Source: Parvicella sp964387945 | GTDB taxonomy: Bacteria > Bacteroidota > Bacteroidia > Flavobacteriales_D > Parvicellaceae | Direction of reading: 5' to 3' | NCBI GenBank assembly: GCA_964387945.1 | Contig: CAYLYX010000001.1 | Span: forward strand, 124,001 to 188,000 | Length of the DNA stretch: 64,000 nucleotides | Shown here: in pieces, positions 54,895-63,597 of the stretch | How positions within the stretch are numbered: position 1 is the stretch's first letter | Layout of the letters: each line of letters opens with the position of its first letter | Notes under the pieces: model-generated | Seen by the model: the letters and a program-made list of their open reading frames with translations, nothing else | What the model was told of the DNA's origin: nothing | Databases searched by the model: none | Position numbers and translations under genes: made by a program

Positions 54895-55197
54895 ATGTAC
54901 TACCTTAAGATATTGCTCTTCCTCTTTTCAATTGTTTTCATTGGAAAGTTAGTCATCCCTGAGGATTTTCTCCTTGAGGTAGATGAACTAGTGGAACTTA
55001 CGGATGATAGTGAAACGGAAGAAGACAATGAAGAGGAAAAAGATGAAATCGAATGGAAATGGGTCTTTAAGACTAATCTCAAGTTGTGCTCTCACCTGCC
55101 AGCTGCTAACTTTCCCATTGATCGAAACTTCAATACCGGTGAACTCTGTGAAGGGGAAAGTGTGGTCTTCTGTCCTCCTCCAGAAAGTTTGATGTAA
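54895..55197 (+). CDS. Small membrane-anchored acidic protein of unknown function
   Basis: About 100 residues. A GTG three bases upstream (54892) is also possible, but the ATG at 54895 is preferred. An N-terminal hydrophobic segment (about 4-20, YLKILLFLFSIVFIGKLVI) is followed by a strongly acidic stretch (about 25-52, rich in Glu and Asp). The tail has three cysteines (NLKLCSHLP, GELCEGESVVFCPP). No known family is recognised. A -7 box upstream and a normal codon pattern suggest a real gene. The reverse-strand frames here read poly-Ser and are shadows. Confidence 0.6.
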   Translation: MYYLKILLFLFSIVFIGKLVIPEDFLLEVDELVELTDDSETEEDNEEEKDEIEWKWVFKTNLKLCSHLPAANFPIDRNFNTGELCEGESVVFCPPPESLM

Positions 55198-55256
55198 TTG
55201 CTCCACATATCTGCATTTCACCAAATTATTTAGACACATCTTTTTTACTATTCAAC

Positions 55257-56996
55257 ATGAATAACCCAAAATCAAGCTTCTCTTTTGGAAGCGACTTCCC
55301 CTCTAGTATTGTAGTATTTTTTGTAGCACTTCCGCTCTGCCTTGGAATTGCACATGGCTCAAATGCCCCTTTGATGTCTGGCCTTATTGCTGGAATTATT
55401 GGAGGTATCGTTGTAGGCGCAATAAGCGGTTCTAGGTTTGGAGTCAGTGGCCCTGCTGCCGGACTAATGACCATTGTTGGTGGTGCAATTGCCTCAATAG
55501 GGATCACATTTGGATCGGTTGCTAATGCAGCGATCTCTTTTCAAGAAGGAAAAGAAGAGTTAACAACAGTAAATCATGTTCCCGACACCTTTGCTATATT
55601 TTTGACTTGTGTTGTTCTTGCTGGTGTTTTCCAGATTCTGATGGGTGTTTTTAAACTAGGTTTTATTGCATACTACTTTCCAAACTCGGTCATCAAAGGA
55701 ATGTTAGCTGGTATAGGTGTAACGATTTTTCTAAAGCAAATTCCCCATGCCGTTGGATATGACGAGGTCAATGAAGGGGATGAAGGAATGTATCAAGACG
55801 ATGGTGAGACGATGTTGTCAGAATTAATAAACATGCTAGACTTCGTAAACTATGGAGCTGTAATCATAGCGGTAATATCCTTACTAATCCTAATCTTGTT
55901 TCAACAAAAATTCATTAGCGAGAATAAAATCCTGAAATATGTTCCAGGCTCAATGATCGCAGTAGTCTGTGGTATCGGTTTAAACCATCTTTTTATGGGC
56001 AAAGCAAATTTTGAACTAGGCACTGATCACCTCGTTAAGTTGGGGGATATTGAAAAACCTTCCGACTTCTTTAGCAATATGGCCTTTCCTAATATAGTAG
56101 GAGCTCTTAAGCTTCCTATTGTTTGGATTACTGGAGTTGTTATCGCCATTGTTGCATCTCTGGAGACACTTCTTTGTGTGGAAGCGACTGACAAAATGGA
56201 CCCAGCAAAGAACATAACACCTACTAATAGAGAGCTCGTTGCCCAAGGAACTGGAAATTTAGTTGCAGGACTTATTGGTGGGTTACCCATTACACAGGTA
56301 ATTGTTCGAAGTAGTGCCAACATTAACGCGGGTGCCAAATCTAAATGGTCTGCCGTGATGCATGGTGGTTTACTATTGATTTGTGTTCTATTTATTCCTT
56401 TTGTATTAAAACTAATTCCTCTGGCTGCATTAGCTGCGGTTCTATTGATTGTTGGATACAAACTAGCGCACCCGAGTAAATTTAAGGCTATGTACAATGA
56501 AGGATGGAGTCAATTTATTCCATTCATTATTACCGTTATACTCGTGTGGTATCTTGGTCTTCTGTATGGTGTCGGTATTGGATTAGGACTCGCATTCCTG
56601 TTCATCTTGTATAATAATTTCAAGCATTCTTTCTATTTTAAATCTGATGAACACAAAGAAGGAGAACCCTATGTGATTCATCTTTCTGAACACATGACTT
56701 TCCTGAACAAGGCTAGTTTAATTAAAGTTTTTAAAGAGATTCCGAATGGATCAGAAGTGATTATCGACATGACCAATACCCTTGATGTGGATGCCGATAT
56801 TTGGGACGTCATTGAAAATTTCGAAACCAATGCCGTTGAAAGAAACATTAAAGTGACCGTAAATTGCAATCTGCCAAGGGAGAAAAATGAGTCGCTCGCT
56901 GCTCTTCTTGCTAGTAAAAAACAAAAGTTAATGGACTCAAAAGGAAGTTTGAGCAACATAATGGGCAAGAAAGGTGACAAAAGTGAGGACAAATAA
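55257..56996 (+). CDS. SulP-family inorganic anion transporter with STAS domain
   Basis: 579 residues. The SulP membrane domain covers about 15-455, with family phrases FPSSIVVFFVALPLCLGIAHG near 11-31, SGPAAGLMTIVGG near 62-74 and GGLPITQVIVRSSANINAGA near 340-359. A C-terminal STAS domain follows (about 470-555: VIIDMTNTLDVDADIWDVI). The family carries sulfate, bicarbonate or other anions. Marine bacterial members are often bicarbonate transporters, but there is no carbonic anhydrase gene next door, so the substrate is open. It overlaps the next gene by 23 bases. Confidence 0.93.
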   Translation: MNNPKSSFSFGSDFPSSIVVFFVALPLCLGIAHGSNAPLMSGLIAGIIGGIVVGAISGSRFGVSGPAAGLMTIVGGAIASIGITFGSVANAAISFQEGKEELTTVNHVPDTFAIFLTCVVLAGVFQILMGVFKLGFIAYYFPNSVIKGMLAGIGVTIFLKQIPHAVGYDEVNEGDEGMYQDDGETMLSELINMLDFVNYGAVIIAVISLLILILFQQKFISENKILKYVPGSMIAVVCGIGLNHLFMGKANFELGTDHLVKLGDIEKPSDFFSNMAFPNIVGALKLPIVWITGVVIAIVASLETLLCVEATDKMDPAKNITPTNRELVAQGTGNLVAGLIGGLPITQVIVRSSANINAGAKSKWSAVMHGGLLLICVLFIPFVLKLIPLAALAAVLLIVGYKLAHPSKFKAMYNEGWSQFIPFIITVILVWYLGLLYGVGIGLGLAFLFILYNNFKHSFYFKSDEHKEGEPYVIHLSEHMTFLNKASLIKVFKEIPNGSEVIIDMTNTLDVDADIWDVIENFETNAVERNIKVTVNCNLPREKNESLAALLASKKQKLMDSKGSLSNIMGKKGDKSEDK

Positions 56997-58074
56997 ACTG
57001 ATCGTATACTTCGGGTGCCTGATTTGCTGTTTTGGCTGTGAAGTGGTTTCAACGGATGAGACGGCTTCTACGAAGGAAAACGAAACTCAAGAGGAAGTAC
57101 CTTCTCCCCAACTAGAACTGGAAGTACTTCAGTCCTTTGTAACAGACACCAATGAGCATTTCAGAGGACTCGAAATAAAAAACGGCACCGCTTATATTGC
57201 GGGTTCTCTCGGAAGTATTTATACAATTAAACTGGATTCAGCCAAACTTAATCTACTGTATAAAGCGGAAGGTAGACACCTGAGAGATATTGATGTATTG
57301 CCGAATGGAGATATTCTCGCCTTGGCGATTACTGAACCTGCGCAAATCCTATTGAAAGAAGCTGAATCAGATTCGTTTAAAGTAGTTCACCAAAATGAAG
57401 ACACCCTTGCTTTTCTAGATGGAATAGATTTTTGGAATGACAAAGAAGGAATAGCTTTTGGCGATCCCTTAAATAACTATCCTTATTTTCTAATGACAGG
57501 TGATGGTGGGCATTCATGGCATAGATTACCAAGAGAAGTATTTACAGATGGAATTGAAGAGTTTGCTGGATTTGCAGCTTCGGGGACGAGCCTTGTTTGT
57601 CTTGATGATGGGAAGTTCATAACAGGGTTAGGAAATGAAACCGCAAAAGTTCTCTTGATGAGTGAAATGGGTGAAAAATTGATTCTACAAGACATTCCAT
57701 ATCATGTTCAGCCTGAAGGAACGGGGATCTACTCGATGGCTTTCAAAAATAAGCTGAATGGCGCAGCCGTTGGTGGTCATTGGCAAAACATCACTTGTGA
57801 CAGTTCCAAAGTTTACACCTCAGATGGAGGCAAAACTTGGCACTTATCCACTGGCATTCAAGAATACCGGAGCTGTGTAACCTACTTCAAAGATGACATC
57901 TACATTTCTACTGGAACTACTGGAACAGACATCTCCTATGACGGGGGTAAAAGCTGGCAATTACTAGACACCATCGGCTATAACGCCATCGCCTTTCAAG
58001 AGGATGGAACAGGAGTTGCCGTGGGAAGTTATGGTATTATCCACTTATTAGAGCTGAGCCTCACCCAGAAATAA
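56974..58074 (+). CDS. BNR/Ycf48-like beta-propeller lipoprotein
   Basis: 366 residues from a GTG (56974). GTG at 56983 is an alternative; either start lies inside the SulP gene. The N-terminus forms a lipoprotein signal with Cys in LICCFGCEV. After a Glu/Thr-rich linker the protein is a beta propeller. BNR-type turns such as MTGDGGHSWHRL, YTSDGGKTWHLS and ISYDGGKSWQLL mark it as related to plant/cyanobacterial Ycf48/HCF136-like and oxidoreductase-like propellers. Function in Bacteroidetes is unknown. Likely periplasmic, anchored to a membrane. Confidence 0.8.
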   Translation: MTKVRTNKLIVYFGCLICCFGCEVVSTDETASTKENETQEEVPSPQLELEVLQSFVTDTNEHFRGLEIKNGTAYIAGSLGSIYTIKLDSAKLNLLYKAEGRHLRDIDVLPNGDILALAITEPAQILLKEAESDSFKVVHQNEDTLAFLDGIDFWNDKEGIAFGDPLNNYPYFLMTGDGGHSWHRLPREVFTDGIEEFAGFAASGTSLVCLDDGKFITGLGNETAKVLLMSEMGEKLILQDIPYHVQPEGTGIYSMAFKNKLNGAAVGGHWQNITCDSSKVYTSDGGKTWHLSTGIQEYRSCVTYFKDDIYISTGTTGTDISYDGGKSWQLLDTIGYNAIAFQEDGTGVAVGSYGIIHLLELSLTQK

Positions 58075-58194
58075 CGTCTCCAAAATCATCAACAACCTTT
58101 TGAAAACTTTCGTATAAACAGGTATTTATACGTGTATCTCACGGATTTCCTATTCAGTACATTGCGTGCCACACCAACTGAAAGCATACTGGTT

Positions 58195-60294
58195 TTGAAA
58201 CTCAATTGGAAAAATGCACCACTAATTAGATTAATCCTACCGCTTATTGCAGGTATTCTGCTTGGTATTTATACCGAACTCCACAGTGTGTGGTGGATAG
58301 CGCCTTTAATAGGCTCAGGGTTGATTACATCCGCTCAGTTGTTGAGAACCAAACAATCGCCTTCGCTCAGGAAAGAACTCATTTTTGGTGGGCTCACTCA
58401 ACTCCTGTTTATGCTAATAGGAATCAATCTTATTGTATTTAAAACAGCTGGCAATAAGCCCTCACATTACCAACATTTCAACACCAAATATGAAGGCAAC
58501 TATATCGTTGAAGTCACTGAAATTCCAAAGGAAAAACCCAACTCCATACAGGTAGTCGCTGAGGTCCAACATGTAGTGTCAAGTTCTGGGAAATGGCTCA
58601 ACACAACTGGTGAAGTCCTACTCTACTTCGAAAAAGACACATCTAGCTTAGCGATCCTGCAAGGGGATCAAATCTATGTAAAAAGCCTCTTCCAAACAAT
58701 TCTCCCGCCACAAAACCCTGGGCAGTTTAACTACAAACAATATCTTGCTTTTAACCAGATTTACCAACAAGGATTTGTACAACACGATTCTTGGAAACTG
58801 CTCAGTTCTGGTCATTTCTCAATCATTGGATATGCATCTGCATTGAGAGACAAGCTACTCAAAACTCTAAAACACCATGGTGTATCTGGTGACGAGCTGG
58901 CCGTAGCTTCTGCCCTTATTCTTGGCTACAAAGATGATTTGGATACCGACTTAAAACACTCTTACTCCAGCGCTGGAGCTACGCACGTACTCGCTGTTTC
59001 TGGACTACATGTCGGGATTATCTTTATTGCTATTAGCTCACTGATTGGTGTGTTCGATAGGAAGGAAAAACTGACCTTTATGCGTCTTGGTTTAGTTCTA
59101 GGTGTTCTGTGGTCCTATGCTATCATCACAGGGCTTAGTCCAAGTGTAGTGAGGGCTGCCACTATGTTTTCATTTGTTGCGGTAGGAAAGGCATTTAAAA
59201 GAGACAGCAACATCTATAATACATTGGCGGGTTCGGCATTGGTACTGCTCATCGTCAACCCCTACCTCATCATGGAGGTAGGATTTCAACTATCGTATCT
59301 TGCGGTTTTGGGAATCGTTTATTTTCAAAAAATAATCTACAACCGAATCTACGTTCCCAATAAGTTCCTAGACTACATCTGGTCCATTACATCCGTATCC
59401 ATTGCCGCGCAACTAACTACCTTCCCGCTTGGACTCCTCTATTTTCATCAATTCCCTACCTACTTTTTTATTTCCAATCTCGTTGTTATCCCAGCAGCAA
59501 TGATCATCATCGCGCTAGGCATTGGGTTGTTTATCTTTGCTTGGGCTCCCCCCATTGCCGCACTTTTTGGACTATTACTCACTTGGGTAATTTTTGCCAT
59601 GAACTGGGTAGTACGGTCCATCGACCAGCTACCTGTTTCTCTACTCGAAGGTATTAGCATCTCCATATTGGAATGTTGGATGATTTATGGCATTATTGTC
59701 TTACTCGTGGTTTCGAAAGAGTCTAGAAAACTATGGTATCTCAACATTACGCTAATCTTTGCATTAGTCTTGCTCTCACTAGACCACATAGAAGATCAAG
59801 AGAACCGGCAAACTCGTCAAATTGTACTTTACAGTGTTAAGGATGAACCCAACATCAACTTTATTTGTGGGAAAGCAAATCACATGGTTTGTTCCGAATC
59901 GTTAATCAATGACCAAAGCACACTACTTTTTAACATTAAGCATCATTGGTTTGACCTAGATTTGAACACCCCCATTCACTACACACTTTCAGACTCGATT
60001 CAAACCAACTATCTTCTTGGTCAGAAGCAATTCTATCAATTCTTTGACCACACGCTTTTTCACTTTGGCAATGAGACAACTCTTGCCAACATTGGAGCTG
60101 TGGATATCCTATACATTTCTGCAAGTGACTATTTTTCAATTGATGACATTCTAGACAAAATTGAACCCAGTTTGATCGTCTTGAGCAACGGATGTCACTG
60201 GAAATACCGAAAAGAGTTGGAGCAACTCAACGCACATCAAAAAGTGGATTACCACGATATTAAGGAAGAAGGTGCTTACGTTAAATCGTTATAA
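58195..60294 (+). CDS. comEC: ComEC/Rec2-family DNA uptake channel protein lacking a metallo-beta-lactamase motif
   Basis: The frame is open from a GTG at 58132, but I prefer the TTG at 58195. It gives MKLNWKNAPLIRLILPL, the usual start of Bacteroidetes ComEC proteins. About 699 residues: N-terminal TM helices, the ComEC-N OB-like domain (about 110-220), then the competence membrane domain with ATHVLAVSGLHVGI near residue 270-285 and about eight TM helices. The C-terminal 160 residues lack the HxHxDH metal motif seen in full-length ComEC enzymes. It carries transforming DNA across the inner membrane in competent bacteria. Confidence 0.88.
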   Translation: MKLNWKNAPLIRLILPLIAGILLGIYTELHSVWWIAPLIGSGLITSAQLLRTKQSPSLRKELIFGGLTQLLFMLIGINLIVFKTAGNKPSHYQHFNTKYEGNYIVEVTEIPKEKPNSIQVVAEVQHVVSSSGKWLNTTGEVLLYFEKDTSSLAILQGDQIYVKSLFQTILPPQNPGQFNYKQYLAFNQIYQQGFVQHDSWKLLSSGHFSIIGYASALRDKLLKTLKHHGVSGDELAVASALILGYKDDLDTDLKHSYSSAGATHVLAVSGLHVGIIFIAISSLIGVFDRKEKLTFMRLGLVLGVLWSYAIITGLSPSVVRAATMFSFVAVGKAFKRDSNIYNTLAGSALVLLIVNPYLIMEVGFQLSYLAVLGIVYFQKIIYNRIYVPNKFLDYIWSITSVSIAAQLTTFPLGLLYFHQFPTYFFISNLVVIPAAMIIIALGIGLFIFAWAPPIAALFGLLLTWVIFAMNWVVRSIDQLPVSLLEGISISILECWMIYGIIVLLVVSKESRKLWYLNITLIFALVLLSLDHIEDQENRQTRQIVLYSVKDEPNINFICGKANHMVCSESLINDQSTLLFNIKHHWFDLDLNTPIHYTLSDSIQTNYLLGQKQFYQFFDHTLFHFGNETTLANIGAVDILYISASDYFSIDDILDKIEPSLIVLSNGCHWKYRKELEQLNAHQKVDYHDIKEEGAYVKSL

Positions 60295-60301
60295 AATCGT
60301 C

Positions 60302-60329
60302 TTGCGAAATGGTAAAAAAACTACCTTTG
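60302..60329 (+). promoter_or_regulatory. Consensus promoter ending 4 bases before the LETM1-like gene
   Basis: TTG (60302-60304), 17 bases, TACCTTTG (60322-60329): a full TTG-N17-TAnnTTTG match. The start codon at 60334 follows after only 4 bases, so the transcript would have little or no leader. Confidence 0.75.
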
Positions 60330-60333
60330 AAAT

Positions 60334-60744
60334 ATGGCAAAAGATGCGCGCGATAAAGAGCACAAGATGATTCGTGACGAAGACCTTACGATTTTAGAAG
60401 AGTTGGGGCAGAATGAATTTGCCAAAAAAATCAAAGCGAACAGAAAGAAGGCTACAAAAGCAATGAAAACGTTTGCAAAAGACCTTGGAAACGAAGCCAA
60501 AGAAACTCGTGAAGCCTCAAAGATTTTAGTCAAGTTCTTAATGGAAGGTACCATCTCTCCGGAGGAAGAAAAAGAACTAAAAACTCAGGTCTATGATCTG
60601 TTTAAAATGGCTGGAATCGGAATTCCTTTCTTTCTGATACCGGGTTCTTCCTTATTGCTTCCTTTCCTAATAAAAGTTGCGAGTAGATACGGGGTAAATT
60701 TATTACCTACTTCATTTGATCACAGCAATCAAGAAGAGGAATAA
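60334..60744 (+). CDS. Small LETM1-like domain protein
   Basis: 136 residues. The C-terminal half (about 62-128) has the LETM1 pattern: EASKILVKFLMEGTISPEEEKELK, then the hydrophobic GIGIPFFLIPGSSLLLPFLIK and LLPTSF. The N-terminal half is a highly charged, Lys-rich helix. LETM1 proteins in mitochondria take part in K+/H+ exchange and ribosome binding. Bacterial stand-alone versions are of unknown function. The hydrophobic core is short enough to be a single membrane-associated hairpin. It faces the 60747 gene tail to tail with a 2-base gap. Confidence 0.75.
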   Translation: MAKDARDKEHKMIRDEDLTILEELGQNEFAKKIKANRKKATKAMKTFAKDLGNEAKETREASKILVKFLMEGTISPEEEKELKTQVYDLFKMAGIGIPFFLIPGSSLLLPFLIKVASRYGVNLLPTSFDHSNQEEE

Positions 60745-60746
60745 CA

Positions 60747-61214
60747 TCAGTCAATTTTCTTACCTTTGTAATAATCCTCAAAATAATAGTTGACACCTTG
60801 AAGTAACCATGGTCCGCCCTTGGATCGACTGTATTCGTAAACAGCATAGGTCCATTGCTTATTTTTCTCTCTATCTCCAGCACCAGCAAGCTCAATCACC
60901 ATCCTGCACTTTTTCTTTCCGAACTCCACAAAATCAAGTTTTCCAAAGGGTTGTTGAGCAAACAAGAGGTTCGTACTCACATCAAAAACAAGTTCAAACT
61001 TCTCAAAATCATAAGAAGTTGCCCCATATTCGTCATAATCTGGCGTTTGCAGGTAAAAAACAAGAACAGAATCCTCGTTATAAACGCCTAGCGTCTTGTG
61101 TACACTATCTGTTTGACAAGCTCTTGCCACAAGATCAGCAAGGTCATTACTGGATTGTGCAAACCCTGCAAAAAAGGACAATACAAACAAAACGGATGTA
61201 ACTACTCTTTTCAT
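60747..61214 (-). CDS. Secreted protein of unknown function
   Basis: 155 residues with a signal peptide (1-19, ending FFAGFAQ). The mature part is beta-rich by eye (VLVFYLQTPDYDEYGATSYDF, LVFDVSTNLLFA, WTYAVYEYSRS) and has two cysteines. I recognise no family. The start overlaps the stop of the lipoprotein gene at 61211 by 4 bases, so both are made from one message and may act together in the periplasm or at the surface. Confidence 0.72.
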   Translation of the reverse strand: MKRVVTSVLFVLSFFAGFAQSSNDLADLVARACQTDSVHKTLGVYNEDSVLVFYLQTPDYDEYGATSYDFEKFELVFDVSTNLLFAQQPFGKLDFVEFGKKKCRMVIELAGAGDREKNKQWTYAVYEYSRSKGGPWLLQGVNYYFEDYYKGKKID

Positions 61215-62170
61215 TCATTTACTTTTTGTTCGGTTACTCTAAGAATGACGTAATTCAAGTCAAAATAGAACTCAAACCTACGTTTATCATCAATACTCTC
61301 CGTGTAAAAATCATGGTTCATGGTATAACCCGTAAGTACAGGATTTCCTTCTAAGGTATCAATGGTAGATTTTAGCTGGGAGATACTGATTGTTTTGGGA
61401 GTCACATCCAGAAATTGCTTTTCCCACTTCAGCAGTTGGATTTTTGCAAAGTCATTCTCATCAAAGTTATTTTTTTCCTTGATGTATCCTGTCATATCTA
61501 TAATCGTGAGCAACAGTTTGTCTTTATAGTATTCCTCATTTTCAAGTGCAGAAAAAGCAGCAGCGTAAAACTCACTGTTCATTTCTTCCTCCCACTGCCA
61601 GTCACTTCCTTTATAAACAGGCTCTTGGTTCAAAAAGTGCTTAAAAAACTTATACTGCTTAGCATCCAACGACACCCCCATTTTTTTGTGTACATCTTTC
61701 ACTCGATAATTGGGATAAACCTCGAAATCAAACTCATGAATAATCGCAGAATCACTAATCACATGTTCAAAAGCATACAAGTGATTTACCTCATACCAAG
61801 GATAGATATTATTTTCCTTGAGATAGGCTTTCTGCTTGTCAATTTTAGCCTGAAGGTTCTTCTCCGTTTTTTCATAATCAGCTCCTAATTCATCTTCTTT
61901 GAACGGCAAGTAGTTTTTTTGTTCCAAAAGGTCATCCAGCTTCTTTATTTCCTCATCTTTTATCACGTAAACATCACCAAATTCCAATGACTTGTAGTTG
62001 TAACCCATCGGACTTTTTCCTTGAACGTAATGCTTGATGGTGTCCTGAATACGTGCTTCTTTGATTACCGCTTCTGTATCAACTTCCTCATAGCCTTCTG
62101 GCACATAAAACCCAATACAACCTGTAAGAAAAAGGCCGAGCATTGAAATCCATATGGTAGTTCTGTTCAA
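61211..62170 (-). CDS. Lipoprotein of unknown function
   Basis: 319 residues read from TTG at 62170. The later ATG (residue 10) would leave too little before the lipobox. The signal MNRTTIWISMLGLFLTGC gives lipobox LTGC with Cys18. The mature part is hydrophilic, with a charged helical region (about 70-115: LDDLLEQKNYLPFKEDELG, KTEKNLQAKIDKQKAYLKE) and no recognised domain. Coupled by a 4-base overlap to the downstream secreted protein. It is divergent from the protease gene at 62220. Confidence 0.75.
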   Translation of the reverse strand: MNRTTIWISMLGLFLTGCIGFYVPEGYEEVDTEAVIKEARIQDTIKHYVQGKSPMGYNYKSLEFGDVYVIKDEEIKKLDDLLEQKNYLPFKEDELGADYEKTEKNLQAKIDKQKAYLKENNIYPWYEVNHLYAFEHVISDSAIIHEFDFEVYPNYRVKDVHKKMGVSLDAKQYKFFKHFLNQEPVYKGSDWQWEEEMNSEFYAAAFSALENEEYYKDKLLLTIIDMTGYIKEKNNFDENDFAKIQLLKWEKQFLDVTPKTISISQLKSTIDTLEGNPVLTGYTMNHDFYTESIDDKRRFEFYFDLNYVILRVTEQKVNE

Positions 62171-62219
62171 AATATCTTCGTAAATTTACCTAAGCGCTTT
62201 GTAAACGACTGCAAAAACT

Positions 62220-63086
62220 ATGCACAAATTTAGTCTTTTATTCCTACTGTTCCTTGGACCAACCCTGCTGACTGCCCAAAAGTCAGATACTACCATGCGT
62301 TCGACTAACTTTGTGTCTGACAGAGATGCGAAATATGCTGTATCGCAAATCCTTTTGTATTGTGGTTTATCACCGAATTTCACCATTGTGGTTGACTTCA
62401 AAATCCCCAACGCGCAAGCCTATATCCATCGCAAGAAGAGGTATATCAAATACAACCCCGACTTTATGAATCGAATCGTAGATTCAACCTACACGGATTG
62501 GGCTGCTTGGAGCGTACTAGCGCATGAAATTGGTCATCACTTACTAGGACATACCGTGCAGAAGTACAAATTTTCTCATGAAAATGAACTAGCAGCCGAT
62601 CATTTCTCTGGGTTTATTCTCTACAAAATGGGTGCAAACATGGAAGAAGCGGTCGCCTGCATCCAAAAAGGGGGAAATCTTCACGGTTCAAAGTCTCACC
62701 CTTCACTTGAAAAGCGCAAAGGAGCCATCATAGAAGGTTGGGAACAAGCCGAATACCTCGAGCAGAATGACGTTTGTGTCCATTCACTCAAATACCTGGA
62801 AAACGATTACCTCAATGAAGATTTTACGCACACGCTCAAATTCAATGGGGATCTCAACAGCTACTACGTCAATGCCATACATCAAATCATCTGGTATGAC
62901 AATTATGGTAATGCTATTTTACTATCTAGCCTTAAGGAGCATGAGGGAAAAAGCTACGAATGGGATTTCCTCTTTGACAACTCACTTTACAGCATAGATG
63001 GTTCAGGCAAGGTTTGGTTAATGGCGGCTCATGGCGCTACCATTTTGGTGGGGAAAACCGAAACTATGCTGCTTACTGACCCTTGA
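62220..63086 (+). CDS. Secreted M48-like zinc metalloprotease
   Basis: 288 residues with a signal peptide (1-20, ending LLTAQ). The zinc motif HEIGHH (HExxH) is in SVLAHEIGHHLLGH near 99-112, and the third ligand region ENELAADHFSGFIL near 120-133 matches the ExxxD segment of M48-type peptidases. The C-terminal 120 residues form an unknown domain. No TM helices beyond the signal, so it is probably periplasmic or secreted, unlike membrane HtpX. Its stop lies inside the convergent STAS-like gene (14-base overlap). Confidence 0.87.
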   Translation: MHKFSLLFLLFLGPTLLTAQKSDTTMRSTNFVSDRDAKYAVSQILLYCGLSPNFTIVVDFKIPNAQAYIHRKKRYIKYNPDFMNRIVDSTYTDWAAWSVLAHEIGHHLLGHTVQKYKFSHENELAADHFSGFILYKMGANMEEAVACIQKGGNLHGSKSHPSLEKRKGAIIEGWEQAEYLEQNDVCVHSLKYLENDYLNEDFTHTLKFNGDLNSYYVNAIHQIIWYDNYGNAILLSSLKEHEGKSYEWDFLFDNSLYSIDGSGKVWLMAAHGATILVGKTETMLLTDP

Positions 63087-63525
63087 ATTCAACTAGCCAC
63101 GCTTTTGCTTCTTCTTCACTTTCAAACATCCTTACTGGTATATTTGGCCGATAAATCGCCTGAAAAGTGTGAATCAAAAAACGGGCAATGGAAGAATTAT
63201 TGAGTACAGCTAATGCTTTAGCATGCTCTTCAAGTAATCCTGCGACATATTTTTTTACCTCACCGCTGGTGCTCTCGTTTAAAGATTTAGCATCAAACAA
63301 CAAAAGTACAGCTTGAGTGTCCACATTCAATTTCTTTACGTTCTCCATAAAATTCTGCGCATGGGCTAATTCTAACTTATCTACAGCAGTTGTAAATTTA
63401 AGAACCCCTTTCTTGCAAAGTTCAACACGTCCTCCTTCAAATTTTATTTCACTTATTGCATCAATCACACTTCTAAAACGAAATTTTCTTTGCAAAGGAT
63501 GGGATATTTGGATAGAGAACCACAA
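63073..63525 (-). CDS. STAS/SpoIIAA-like (DUF7793-type) protein
   Basis: Up to 150 residues from the ATG at 63525. A GTG at 63466-63468 (V20) may be the true start, because the conserved part begins near ISEIKFEGGRVELCKKG. The fold pattern (strand, helix with LELAHAQNFMENVKKLN, strand AVLLLFDAKS, helix SGEVKKYVAGLLEE, strand, helix) is that of SpoIIAA/STAS-like proteins seen in Bacteroidetes. It lacks an obvious phosphorylatable Ser in the classic anti-anti-sigma context. Function unknown. Confidence 0.68.
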   Translation of the reverse strand: MWFSIQISHPLQRKFRFRSVIDAISEIKFEGGRVELCKKGVLKFTTAVDKLELAHAQNFMENVKKLNVDTQAVLLLFDAKSLNESTSGEVKKYVAGLLEEHAKALAVLNNSSIARFLIHTFQAIYRPNIPVRMFESEEEAKAWLVEFKGQ

Positions 63526-63567
63526 ATTGATGTTAAGCTATCGTCTTTTTCATTCGAATATTCAGAT

Positions 63568-63575
63568 TATCTTTG
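63568..63575 (+). promoter_or_regulatory. -7 promoter box of the patatin-like gene
   Basis: TATCTTTG matches TAnnTTTG and ends 22 bases before the GTG start at 63598. No -33 TTG is visible. Confidence 0.5.
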
Positions 63576-63597
63576 AATCTGGTTCTAAAAACGATTC

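Noticed and set aside
56027..56497. 156-residue minus-strand frame within the SulP gene
   Set aside because: A shadow of conserved transporter helices, with no family features of its own.
61415..61888. 157-residue plus-strand frame antisense to the lipoprotein gene
   Set aside because: Hydrophobic only because it complements Lys/Glu codons. The lipoprotein has a signal peptide and is coupled to its neighbour.
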